From Candidatus Tayloriibacteriota bacterium (GTDB taxonomy: Bacteria; Patescibacteriota; Minisyncoccia; Phycocordibacterales; PALSA-1337): DNA of 10,254 nt. A program made the position numbers and the translations under genes. Positions within the stretch are counted from its first letter, which is position 1. Every line of letters begins with the position of its first letter. The notes beneath the pieces are model-generated. The model searched no databases, was not told where the DNA came from, and was given only the letters and a program-made list of their open reading frames with translations. Where the stretch lies: positions 1 to 10,254 of the forward strand of contig JAPLZH010000021.1 in NCBI GenBank assembly GCA_026395105.1. Reading direction: 5' to 3'. Below are positions 1-6,214 of the stretch, piece after piece.

Positions 1-36
1 CATCCTAGCTTTAATTTCAATGTCAGTTAGTCTCAT
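1..36 (-). CDS. Possible start of a gene running off the left edge
   Basis: On the minus strand an ATG at 36 opens a frame of 12 codons without a stop up to the window edge, reading MRLTDIEIKARM. A TAGAAT hexamer lies 10 bases upstream of it (forward 47-52), like the hexamers in front of several genes in this window. The short peptide has a weak likeness to the start of dCTP deaminases (E. coli Dcd begins MRLCDRDIEA), but 12 residues are far too few to name it. An open frame of this length could also occur by chance. Confidence 0.3.
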   Translation of the reverse strand, partial: MRLTDIEIKARM

Positions 37-46
37 TACGTCATGT

Positions 47-52
47 ATTCTA
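47..52 (-). promoter_or_regulatory. Possible -10 hexamer for the left-edge gene
   Basis: Read on the minus strand the bases are TAGAAT, the same hexamer found before 2046 and 8335. Ten bases separate it from the ATG at 36, slightly more than the 6-7 seen elsewhere. No -35 element is apparent. A small hairpin-capable inverted repeat, TGTGT (75-79) and ACACA (86-90), lies farther upstream and has no assigned role. Confidence 0.25.
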
Positions 53-207
53 CCATGGTGGCTAGATGAATACTTGTGTTGTTATACACAGTACCAGAAA
101 GCACGATGACGGCTTACTTAAAAGGGGTGTGAGGGGTTACCTACTGTGAACTTACCATTTGTCAAATTCAGTGCTATCATAATCAGAGCCGAGACTGACC
201 AAAGTAG

Positions 208-1209
208 ATGTTAACGGAAAGTTTAAATAAGTTTTATAAATTAATATTAAAATATATGTGGAAAAAGTTTCCAACCTTAAGGCTTTATCGCGTCATTTTC
301 TATGCACTGGTTATCATCGTCGTAGTTGATTCTTTTTTTACCCATCTACTGAATACTTTGTCACTAGCCATATTAGTCTTGCTGATGTGGGCTATAATTA
401 TACCATCAAGCCTTATTTACAAGAAAAAGTTTCCAAATAAAATGTCTTCGACGGTAATGATTATCGCTTTAATGGCTTTTATAGTTACAGTTTGCATTGG
501 TATATATATTTATTGTTCTGAACCATCAGATTTTCCAAAAATTACTGACTCGAAAAAAGATGGAACATTTACTCATAAACCTCTATCTGGAGACCTATTT
601 GAATCATATTTCCCGATGAAGACCAAAGAAGGTTATATGTTTGTCGGTACTACAGGGCTGTCTTTCATTGATCCTACTACCTCCACAACTTCTTCTTCCT
701 CAACCTTAAAGACTGCATATATAGACTATGCTGACAACACAAAGTATACGTTTAGTTTAGGAGAAAATAATAAAATGGTAGTTAATCAATTAAGAAATAG
801 GCAAGCCTTTTACGGAAAAATCCTAAACAAACAAAAGCCTATTTACGTTTATTCTATGTTCCTTGCTGAAATGTCTCCTCAAGACTATTTAAAGTATGTG
901 AATTTTATATCAGCAACAGCACAGGACATGAGTTCTGATAATGTATATAGCCCATCTAAATCAGAATACAAAAATCATCCATATTACATACATATTAGAA
1001 AAGATATGTCTCCAGAGGCATTAAAAGGGAAGGAATCTATCGGCACCACGGTGGTTTGCTTTCCAGAGACTAATATAGCAGTTACTTTGTATTTTTATAA
1101 TACAAAGGATAGTGACGGGGATGCTAATATGATAACAAAACAAGATATGGAAAGTGTGGCCAAACAGCTTATTGATTATGTCGCGGAACACACGAAGAAA
1201 GCGAATTAA
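208..1209 (+). CDS. Unrecognised membrane protein with extracytoplasmic domain
   Basis: Function not recognised. The 333-residue product has hydrophobic stretches at about residues 26-42, 47-71 and 82-103, which look like three membrane helices. After them comes a polar region of about 230 residues that probably forms a domain outside the cytoplasmic membrane. It includes a Thr/Ser-rich stretch (about 157-166) that may be a flexible linker. Only a few cysteines are present and no catalytic motif stands out. The organisation resembles the gene at 4649 (N-terminal helices, then a large outer domain), but I see no convincing sequence similarity. An in-frame TAG lies immediately before the ATG at 208. 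There is no Shine-Dalgarno sequence, and the nearest -10-like sequence (around 177-186) is poorly placed. The ATG at 256 (residue 17) is a possible alternative start: it would begin just before the first helix and has AT-rich -10-like sequence before it. Composition is AT-rich. Confidence 0.75.
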   Translation: MLTESLNKFYKLILKYMWKKFPTLRLYRVIFYALVIIVVVDSFFTHLLNTLSLAILVLLMWAIIIPSSLIYKKKFPNKMSSTVMIIALMAFIVTVCIGIYIYCSEPSDFPKITDSKKDGTFTHKPLSGDLFESYFPMKTKEGYMFVGTTGLSFIDPTTSTTSSSSTLKTAYIDYADNTKYTFSLGENNKMVVNQLRNRQAFYGKILNKQKPIYVYSMFLAEMSPQDYLKYVNFISATAQDMSSDNVYSPSKSEYKNHPYYIHIRKDMSPEALKGKESIGTTVVCFPETNIAVTLYFYNTKDSDGDANMITKQDMESVAKQLIDYVAEHTKKAN

Positions 1210-1273
1210 AGTAATTGTTTTTACTTGACTTCCACCCCCTTTTGCGCGAACATACTCTTTGGTAGCAAAAGCA

Positions 1274-1279
1274 CAAAAT
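1274..1279 (+). promoter_or_regulatory. Weak -10-like hexamer before the 62-residue gene
   Basis: CAAAAT matches four of six positions of TATAAT and is followed by exactly six bases and then the ATG at 1286, the same spacing as at tspO, 4649 and pilB. A TTGACT at 1225-1230 resembles a -35 element but is too far away to pair with it, and with CATACT (1251-1256) the spacer is 20 bases. The start region has no Shine-Dalgarno sequence. Confidence 0.3.
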
Positions 1280-1285
1280 TGATTT

Positions 1286-1474
1286 ATGGAAGATACAAAA
1301 GTAAAAAAAGCGGAAACTCCTGAAACAGGTACACCGAACAGTGTCCAAGCACCAAACCGTCACATGACCGCAGAAGAATTATGCTACAAAGGATCAGACA
1401 TGCCTTTGGCTGTGGATCGAAAACCGAATGTCCCGAAGTTTAGTTCGAGCGTCCGTGGTCATTCGCCATTTTAA
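1286..1474 (+). CDS. Small hypothetical protein, 62 residues
   Basis: Not recognised. The product is hydrophilic and rich in Lys, Glu, Thr, Pro and Ser, with no hydrophobic segment and one cysteine (Cys33). The first third is probably disordered; the centre (MTAEELCYKG, residues 27-36) could form a short helix, and the C-terminus ends SVRGHSPF. Support for a real gene is positional. It lies between two genes on the same strand, has a balanced base composition like tspO and unlike the AT-rich gene upstream, carries a -10-like hexamer six bases before its ATG, and is followed by a well-formed intrinsic terminator. The minus-strand frame covering part of it (1169-1363) is rich in Cys, Phe and Ser and does not look like a protein. 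Confidence 0.55.
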   Translation: MEDTKVKKAETPETGTPNSVQAPNRHMTAEELCYKGSDMPLAVDRKPNVPKFSSSVRGHSPF

Positions 1475-1515
1475 TTCACTCCCATAATTCTTCCCCTAAG
1501 TGGGTTGTTAGTTTA

Positions 1516-1541
1516 AAGCGAGGCCAACGCCCCGCTTTTTT
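1516..1541 (+). terminator. Intrinsic (Rho-independent) terminator
   Basis: The arms AAGCGAGGC (1516-1524) and GCCCCGCTT (1529-1537) pair over nine positions with one A/C mismatch around a CAAC loop (1525-1528), and the bases run into six T residues (1536-1541). It lies about 40 bases after the stop of the 62-residue gene and would end that transcript. It abuts the tspO promoter: its last T is the T of the TG in the extended -10 element. Confidence 0.85.
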
Positions 1542-1549
1542 GTTATAAT
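1541..1549 (+). promoter_or_regulatory. Extended -10 promoter of tspO
   Basis: TGTTATAAT is a perfect extended -10 element (TGn plus consensus TATAAT at 1544-1549). ATACCC follows, then the ATG at 1556, so initiation about seven bases after the hexamer would fall on the A of the start codon and give a leaderless mRNA. The -35 position lies within the terminator hairpin and has no consensus match, which fits a promoter that relies on the TG extension. Confidence 0.75.
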
Positions 1550-1555
1550 ATACCC

Positions 1556-2035
1556 ATGAAAATAAAAAATCTTTTAAAAATGCTCGGCGCTATAGCCATC
1601 TGTGAATTAGCCGGAGGCATAGGCGCCATCTTCACTACTCCCGCCATAAATTCCTGGTATGCAAAGCTCGCTCGGCCGGCGCTCGCACCTCCGAACTGGA
1701 TTTTCGCTCCAGTCTGGACTACGCTTTTCGTCCTTATGGGAATTTCCGCTTTTTTAATATGGCAAAAAGGCCTCGAAAGAAGGGAAGTAAAAACGGCGCT
1801 CACCATTTTCGCTATTCAGCTCGCTCTAAATGTTCTCTGGTCAGTACTCTTTTTCGGCCTACACAGCCCAGGCTTTGCCTTTATAGAAATAATCATTCTT
1901 TGGCTAGCCATTCTCACGAGTATTATCACCTTTGTAAAGATTTCGAAAGTCGCCGCATGGCTCCTCGCTCCGTACATTCTCTGGGTTAGCTTCGCCGGAT
2001 ATTTAAACTTTATGATCTGGGCGCTTAATTATTAG
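1556..2035 (+). CDS. tspO: TspO/MBR family membrane protein
   Basis: Five-helix membrane protein of the TspO / peripheral benzodiazepine receptor (MBR) family, which binds porphyrins and related ligands and in bacteria is tied to tetrapyrrole handling and stress responses. At 159 residues it has the usual family length. Visible family signatures are WYAKLARPALAPPNWIFAPV (about 34-53), with the conserved W, the P-x-x-x-P-P and WxxF/APVW elements; LNVLWSVLFFGL (about 90-101) in the third/fourth helix region; and a C-terminal segment of the form PYxLWVxFAxYLN ending in the fifth helix. The start is fixed by the -10 element six bases upstream, and there is no Shine-Dalgarno sequence. The TAG stop is part of the TAGAAT hexamer serving the next gene. 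Base composition is clearly richer in G+C than the block that follows (26 of 60 in 1861-1920). Its ligand in this organism is unknown; a general sensor or scavenger of tetrapyrroles or lipids is a guess. Confidence 0.93.
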   Translation: MKIKNLLKMLGAIAICELAGGIGAIFTTPAINSWYAKLARPALAPPNWIFAPVWTTLFVLMGISAFLIWQKGLERREVKTALTIFAIQLALNVLWSVLFFGLHSPGFAFIEIIILWLAILTSIITFVKISKVAAWLLAPYILWVSFAGYLNFMIWALNY

Positions 2036-2038
2036 AAT
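2033..2038 (+). promoter_or_regulatory. -10 hexamer before the histidine-phosphatase gene
   Basis: TAGAAT matches five of six consensus positions and is followed by seven bases and the ATG at 2046, predicting a leaderless transcript. Its first three bases are the stop codon of tspO. TTATGA at 2010-2015 is at -35 distance (17-base spacer) but matches only half of TTGACA. Confidence 0.5.
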
Positions 2039-2045
2039 ACTTTAT

Positions 2046-2885
2046 ATGAACCCAGAAAAGATTAATTTGATCAGACATTTTGATGACGTCGATAATTTAA
2101 GATTATATGATAGAGACGCTATCCTTATGCCTGATCAGGAATATAAAGCTGAAGCTATTGCAGAAGAACTGTATACTGAAATAAAAAGAGATGGAGAAAA
2201 AGCAGTTATGTTCATTACATCTCCGAGAATAAGAGCAAAGGATAGTGCGAAGATGATTGCTGATTCACTTTTAAGAATAGATAATTCTCTTAAGGTCAGA
2301 TTTTCTGTAAATGATGATTTAAGAGTTATTGATCAGGGAAGTTTTATAATACCAGAAGATTATAAAGAAGGAGATAAATACGAAGGGTTAATTTTGGCTG
2401 GGAAGGCTTTTTCAAAGGAAACACACGGATCCGATAGTACTGGTGGTGTAGATAACTATAATTATAGATTTGGTGATCCTGTTTTATTAGCAGACGGCAC
2501 TTTTAAGTATCCAGAACTCAGTAATTTTTTTGAGAGATATGGAGAAACGTATAAGGAATTACTAATCAGAATTTACCGCCTTGTGATCAAAACATACGAA
2601 AAATTAGACAAAATGAATGGAGGAACTAAATTAGTCGTAATTACTCACGGTCAGCCGTCACAGATATTTAAAGATTTGAAAAAAGCTGCCCAGATGATAA
2701 AAAATAAAGAAATCAAATATACAGAGGGAGAATTAGCAAAATTATGTTGGGAAATTTATAAAAAACGTGATAATTCAGAAAAAGTTACAGGCAGATTAGA
2801 TACTTTATCACTTGATGAACTTTCGGACCCAGATATGATAGATTTGTTAAAAAAAGAAATTAATTATCTTGAAAAATATGAATAA
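2046..2885 (+). CDS. Histidine phosphatase superfamily protein (divergent)
   Basis: A 279-residue cytoplasmic protein of the histidine phosphatase (phosphoglycerate mutase-like) superfamily, which removes phosphate through a phospho-histidine intermediate. The N-terminus has LIRHFDD with Arg10-His11 as the expected nucleophile site; the usual RHG is RHF here. SPRIRAKDSAKMI (59-71) matches the second conserved block (SPxxRAxxTA), giving another phosphate-binding Arg. VITHGQPSQ (198-206) supplies the second catalytic histidine, His201. A long stretch between these (about 95-165) and a C-terminal helical tail after 205 make it longer than minimal family members of about 200 residues. It ends with ATGAATAA, shared with the start of the NUDIX gene, so the two are very likely translated together. 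NUDIX plus histidine phosphatase occur as one chain in mycobacterial MutT1, which suggests nucleotide or dinucleotide hydrolysis here. The substrate is not visible from sequence. Confidence 0.85.
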   Translation: MNPEKINLIRHFDDVDNLRLYDRDAILMPDQEYKAEAIAEELYTEIKRDGEKAVMFITSPRIRAKDSAKMIADSLLRIDNSLKVRFSVNDDLRVIDQGSFIIPEDYKEGDKYEGLILAGKAFSKETHGSDSTGGVDNYNYRFGDPVLLADGTFKYPELSNFFERYGETYKELLIRIYRLVIKTYEKLDKMNGGTKLVVITHGQPSQIFKDLKKAAQMIKNKEIKYTEGELAKLCWEIYKKRDNSEKVTGRLDTLSLDELSDPDMIDLLKKEINYLEKYE

Positions 2886-3333
2886 TACTATAGATAAAAA
2901 GGTCACATCATCAGGCGGCTTCTTATTTTTTTATAACAAAGAAGAAGGGAATATTTTTGTTATTTTGATTAAGAATAAAAAATCTGAATACTGGATTCCA
3001 AAAGGAAAACTAGAAAATGATGAAAGCCAAGTGGATGCAGCATTCAGAGAAATTAAAGAAGAGGTTGGTTTTGGATCAGATAAGATAAAATATATAGATT
3101 TCTGTTTTTTAGATAAATATATATATGAGGATGAGGGTAAGGTCATACAAAAAGAGTTATATATAAACGTTTTTGAAGTTTATAAAAAGTGGGATCCAAC
3201 GCCAGAAGACTGGAATAATATTGATAACGTATGTTGGTATAAATACGAAGATGCTTTTAATTTGATATCATTTAATAAAGACGAACTTATTAAAGCACAA
3301 AATATCTTTAAAAAATATAAAAATATATCCTGA
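2878..3333 (+). CDS. NUDIX hydrolase
   Basis: A 151-residue NUDIX hydrolase, which cleaves nucleoside diphosphates linked to another group using a metal held by the NUDIX box. The box is perfect: Gly43, Glu49 after five residues, then seven residues and REIKEEVGF (57-65), giving the metal-binding REUxEExGU. It is preceded by WIPKGKL (39-45), a W-x-P-K-G-K pattern typical of MutT1-like and Ap4A-type hydrolases rather than ADP-ribose hydrolases. I place the start at the ATG at 2878, which overlaps the phosphatase stop by eight bases; a TTG at 2869 would add three residues but has nothing in its favour. The gene ends in TGA two bases before the next start. Substrates consistent with the motifs are 8-oxo-dGTP, diadenosine polyphosphates or the 5' end of RNA; the sequence does not decide between them. 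Confidence 0.93.
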   Translation: MNNTIDKKVTSSGGFLFFYNKEEGNIFVILIKNKKSEYWIPKGKLENDESQVDAAFREIKEEVGFGSDKIKYIDFCFLDKYIYEDEGKVIQKELYINVFEVYKKWDPTPEDWNNIDNVCWYKYEDAFNLISFNKDELIKAQNIFKKYKNIS

Positions 3334-3335
3334 GT

Positions 3336-4010
3336 ATGGTATTTGATATTGAAATTATAAAAGAGAATATTAAGAAACAAGAATTTTCTAAGAAAGTTTG
3401 TTGTTTTATTATTTTTGGATCATCTATAAGGACAACGGGAACTCCAAAAGACTCAGACATTGCTATTGTATTAAATGACCTAGATGTCGATGTTAATGAA
3501 ATTTCAAGTTTTATTTTTGATAATTTTATAAACCCAGATTTTACAATTTATTTAAAAGATGAGATAGAAAGTAAACTACCTTTTGTAGATGTGGGGAATG
3601 GCTTCTTTGCACTTAATTATTTAGCGAGAGGCATATGTATTTATGGAAAAAATATATTTAAGGAGAAGCTTGAAAAAATCGATGTTGTAAAATACAAAGA
3701 AAGTCTTCTCACTAAAGCCTTTGAGTATATTTTAAGATTAAGAATAGTATATTTTTCACAAAAATATGATGAAAGCTATAAGTTTGACTACTTTCAGAAG
3801 TATGTGACTAGACTCATAAGGATGATTTTATTATATAGGGAATATTTAAATTATGATAATATAGATAATTTCACTAGAGTCGAATTATTAGAATATGCTA
3901 AATTAAAAAGTATTTTTATAGAAAACTATAATTTCGGGTCAATTTCACTAAATGATTATCTTAAAATGTTTAAGGAGGCGGATAAATACATTATCAAAAT
4001 GTTTGGTTAA
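3336..4010 (+). CDS. Nucleotidyltransferase (MNT-like) with helical C-terminus
   Basis: A 224-residue protein of the DNA polymerase beta-like nucleotidyltransferase superfamily. The N-terminal half has FGSSIRTTGTPKDSDIAIVL (27-46), the GSx(9-10)DxD signature with Gly28-Ser29 and the metal ligands Asp39 and Asp41; Asp68 in PDFTIYL is the likely third acid. LARGICIYG (96-104) is the typical close of this domain. Residues from about 118 to the end are predicted helical and aromatic-rich, like the helical partner domains of minimal nucleotidyltransferases and of kanamycin-type nucleotidyltransferases. I do not see the Rx4-6H motif of a HEPN RNase, so this is not evidently a fused HEPN-MNT toxin-antitoxin. 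The gene starts two bases after the NUDIX stop. It is extremely AT-rich (11 G+C in 60 at 3841-3900). The acceptor could be a protein, an RNA or a small molecule such as an aminoglycoside. Confidence 0.82.
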   Translation: MVFDIEIIKENIKKQEFSKKVCCFIIFGSSIRTTGTPKDSDIAIVLNDLDVDVNEISSFIFDNFINPDFTIYLKDEIESKLPFVDVGNGFFALNYLARGICIYGKNIFKEKLEKIDVVKYKESLLTKAFEYILRLRIVYFSQKYDESYKFDYFQKYVTRLIRMILLYREYLNYDNIDNFTRVELLEYAKLKSIFIENYNFGSISLNDYLKMFKEADKYIIKMFG

Positions 4011-4030
4011 GTCTATTATGGAATAATAAT

Positions 4031-4597
4031 ATGAATACAAAACCTTTTTTTGAAGAAAAAATAAATTGTCGGATCAAGAATTTTTTAAATACGGATATAT
4101 ATCAAATGCTTGGCGGAAGCAATATTCTTTTTTCAGAGAAAGATTTACAGAAAATTATTGATATTTGTTCTCAAAAAGATTGTTACGAAATGATTTTTAA
4201 AAGGAGATTAAATGGTGGGCCATATTTGCTCAAAGATGCAGTCTCTTATACTAACTGGGTTATGGAAGGATGGAGAAATCATAGCCACTTTGCTTTTATT
4301 GTTAGAAATAATACAGGAGAGTTTATCGGCACACTGGATATAAAAAGTCCAGATTTAGACAATGCTGAGGTTGGATGCTGGGCAGATGAAAATTATAGAG
4401 GTTTCATGACCAATGCATTTAAAGAATTAATAGCTCTAGCAAAGAATGCTGGGTATAAAAAATTATATGCAAGGATAAAGTCTGAAAATTCAAGATCCTA
4501 TAATATGGTCATGAGGTCTGGATTTATAAAAATCGAGGAACGATTAAGGACGGATGGTCTATTAGAGTTTATCTATGAGATCACACTTAATGATTAA
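4031..4597 (+). CDS. GNAT family N-acetyltransferase (RimJ/RimL-like)
   Basis: A 188-residue GNAT acetyltransferase. Acetyl-CoA binding motif A lies around YRGFMTNAFKELIALAK (122-138), with R-G-x-x-T/N in place of the common RxxGxG/A. It is followed by ARIKSENSRSYNMVMRSGF (147-165), the classic motif B, where Asn and Ser place the pantetheine arm and 'SGF' closes the fold. The strand FIGTLDIKSPD (98-108) and EVGCWADENYRG just before motif A are typical of the RimJ/RimL (protein or small-molecule N-acetyltransferase) branch. The gene begins 20 bases after the nucleotidyltransferase stop; TATTAT (4014-4019) and the poorer TGGAAT (4019-4024, exactly six bases before ATG) are possible -10 elements, so it may have its own promoter as well as being the last gene of the block. 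The target amine is unknown. Confidence 0.87.
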   Translation: MNTKPFFEEKINCRIKNFLNTDIYQMLGGSNILFSEKDLQKIIDICSQKDCYEMIFKRRLNGGPYLLKDAVSYTNWVMEGWRNHSHFAFIVRNNTGEFIGTLDIKSPDLDNAEVGCWADENYRGFMTNAFKELIALAKNAGYKKLYARIKSENSRSYNMVMRSGFIKIEERLRTDGLLEFIYEITLND

Positions 4598-4636
4598 TTT
4601 GACGGTCTTGATCTAGGCACTTAACTAATAAAGTAT

Positions 4637-4642
4637 TATAAT
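4637..4642 (+). promoter_or_regulatory. -10 hexamer before the 519-residue membrane protein
   Basis: A consensus TATAAT is followed by TATCTT (six bases) and the ATG at 4649, the same geometry as at tspO, so the transcript should be leaderless. TTGACG (4599-4604) and TTGATC (4608-4613) upstream resemble -35 elements but lie too far away (32 and 23 bases). No intrinsic terminator is visible between 4598 and 4636. Confidence 0.65.
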
Positions 4643-4648
4643 TATCTT

Positions 4649-6208
4649 ATGAAAAACTTAATTAAATCTTGGGAAAAGGCAATATTCCTAGTATTGTCAC
4701 TTTTTACTGGAATTTATGCATACCTATTTGCATTCGAATGGCAAATAACGCCAGATTCATTTTCTGGAAATTTAATTCCATTTATATATAAAATGTTTTA
4801 TTCTGTTTTACTATTCCCTTATTTTCTTTATTATGAAATTACAGGTGTACAGATAAATCTATTTTTTGCACTAATTCTCATCGTAATAATTTTATTCCTA
4901 GTTTACACTTTAATTGCTATTTTAAGAAAGAAGGTCTTTGCCGACAGATTCATTTTTATTGACTGGATTTTGCCGATTATAATTCTAATATCTACATTAT
5001 TATTAATAATTACACCTAAGGTTACAGATAACAGTGTAGATATATGTCTTTCTGGTCAGCTTGCTATTAATGACGTTTCTTCAAAGCCGATGGACTTTTC
5101 TTCAGATATTAAAAACCTTCCAGAAGACTGTTTTAAGAAAATAAAAGACAAAAAGACTTCAGTAGATGGACTAAATCATGAGCAAATGAAGTCTTGGTGT
5201 AACAGCCTTTCTGATTCTAAAAAGGTATACGGAAGTAACATTCCTTTTGCAAATTATGTTACTTACAAAGATTACTGTCTATATACCATTAACGAGAAAA
5301 CTCTTGAAGAAAATGCTATTTTCAAAAAGATTTTACCTAAAAATACCGAGGCAAACACTGTAGCCTCAGCTACCTCTAGCTGGCAGAAGTACTACGATAC
5401 AGATAAGACTAAAAATAGATTCGAATTCATGGCTCCGGCTGGGTTAGTGGCAAGTCCTTTAGGCCATGGACCAGGAGATATTTACACAGCAGGGGATCAA
5501 TCTTACCAGATAGGTTTTTCGTGTGGTTATGGAAATGGGGATGTAAAAAGAGAAGAACTAGAACGTATCCCAGATATATCTTTTGTAGATGGATATCCAG
5601 CTACATTTGCTGTCAGGCCAAATAATACTCCAGTTTTTGGTTACGGATACGGTTTTGAAGAAAATATATTTTATACTCCACAAAATCTCTGCTATTTCAT
5701 CATGGACTTTAAAGGAGACTTTGATAAACAAAAAGCATACGATTTAGTTAATGGAATCTTACAGTCTATTGTATTTAATAAAAAATCATCATATGTGGAG
5801 ACATATAAGACATACAGTAATGCTGTGAATGGAATTGAATTCAATTATTCAGATATATACTTTATTATTAAAGATAGTCCGAGTAATGTATCAGTCGGAA
5901 TGGTAAAATATATGAATACTATGAATTCAGCTCAGGGTACGTTAATTAATTACGCAACTAGTACGTCTTTAGATACTTTTCTCGGTAGTTTGGAAAATGA
6001 GGTAGATGGTACTTTATTGGTTACTAAATATACAGTAGTTAAAAAGTTATCTGATACACCAGTATTACTATATAAACTATATCACTCAGAATCTAATCAA
6101 ACCCCATTCGGGGGTGTCGCAGTGAATGGAAATAGTTTCATTTTTGTACATCAGGGCACTGGACCAAGTGTAGATGAAATCCTCCCAACCATAAAATTCA
6201 CAAAATAA
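4649..6208 (+). CDS. Membrane protein with two outer 'Y-x-N...F-x-F' repeats
   Basis: Specific function not recognised. Hydrophobic helices at about residues 11-30, 44-63, 70-92 and 102-122 are followed by about 395 residues that should lie outside the membrane. Six cysteines are in that region (133, 161, 184, 210, 292, 348), an even number compatible with disulfides. The outer region appears to contain two related units. Unit 1 (about 249-378) opens YYDTDKTKNRFEFMAP and closes ILQSIVFNK. Unit 2 (about 386-518) opens YKTYSNAVNGIEFNYS and closes ILPTIKFTK. This opening (Y-T/S-N-...-F-x-F-x-Y/A-P) and closing (ILxxxxF) pattern is familiar from small lipoproteins and anchored proteins of Parcubacteria with a PsbP-like fold; that link is from memory and needs a profile search. 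The gene has its own leaderless-type promoter, is AT-rich, and ends six bases before the ATPase start. It may have a cell-surface role, but nothing shows which. Confidence 0.8.
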   Translation: MKNLIKSWEKAIFLVLSLFTGIYAYLFAFEWQITPDSFSGNLIPFIYKMFYSVLLFPYFLYYEITGVQINLFFALILIVIILFLVYTLIAILRKKVFADRFIFIDWILPIIILISTLLLIITPKVTDNSVDICLSGQLAINDVSSKPMDFSSDIKNLPEDCFKKIKDKKTSVDGLNHEQMKSWCNSLSDSKKVYGSNIPFANYVTYKDYCLYTINEKTLEENAIFKKILPKNTEANTVASATSSWQKYYDTDKTKNRFEFMAPAGLVASPLGHGPGDIYTAGDQSYQIGFSCGYGNGDVKREELERIPDISFVDGYPATFAVRPNNTPVFGYGYGFEENIFYTPQNLCYFIMDFKGDFDKQKAYDLVNGILQSIVFNKKSSYVETYKTYSNAVNGIEFNYSDIYFIIKDSPSNVSVGMVKYMNTMNSAQGTLINYATSTSLDTFLGSLENEVDGTLLVTKYTVVKKLSDTPVLLYKLYHSESNQTPFGGVAVNGNSFIFVHQGTGPSVDEILPTIKFTK

Positions 6209-6214
6209 AAGACA

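Noticed and set aside
121..155. Other end of the IS30 element at the left edge
   Set aside because: The doubled AGGGGT is suggestive, but aligning it with the right-hand end gives no convincing inverted repeat.
2869..2877. TTG start for the NUDIX gene
   Set aside because: An ATG three codons later overlaps the phosphatase stop in the usual coupled arrangement; nothing favours TTG.
3972..3978. AAGGAGG resembling a Shine-Dalgarno sequence
   Set aside because: It lies inside the nucleotidyltransferase gene, more than 50 bases from the GNAT start, and encodes Lys-Glu-Ala residues of that protein.
3336..4010. HEPN-MNT toxin-antitoxin fusion
   Set aside because: No Rx4-6H motif in the helical half and no separate HEPN gene next to it.
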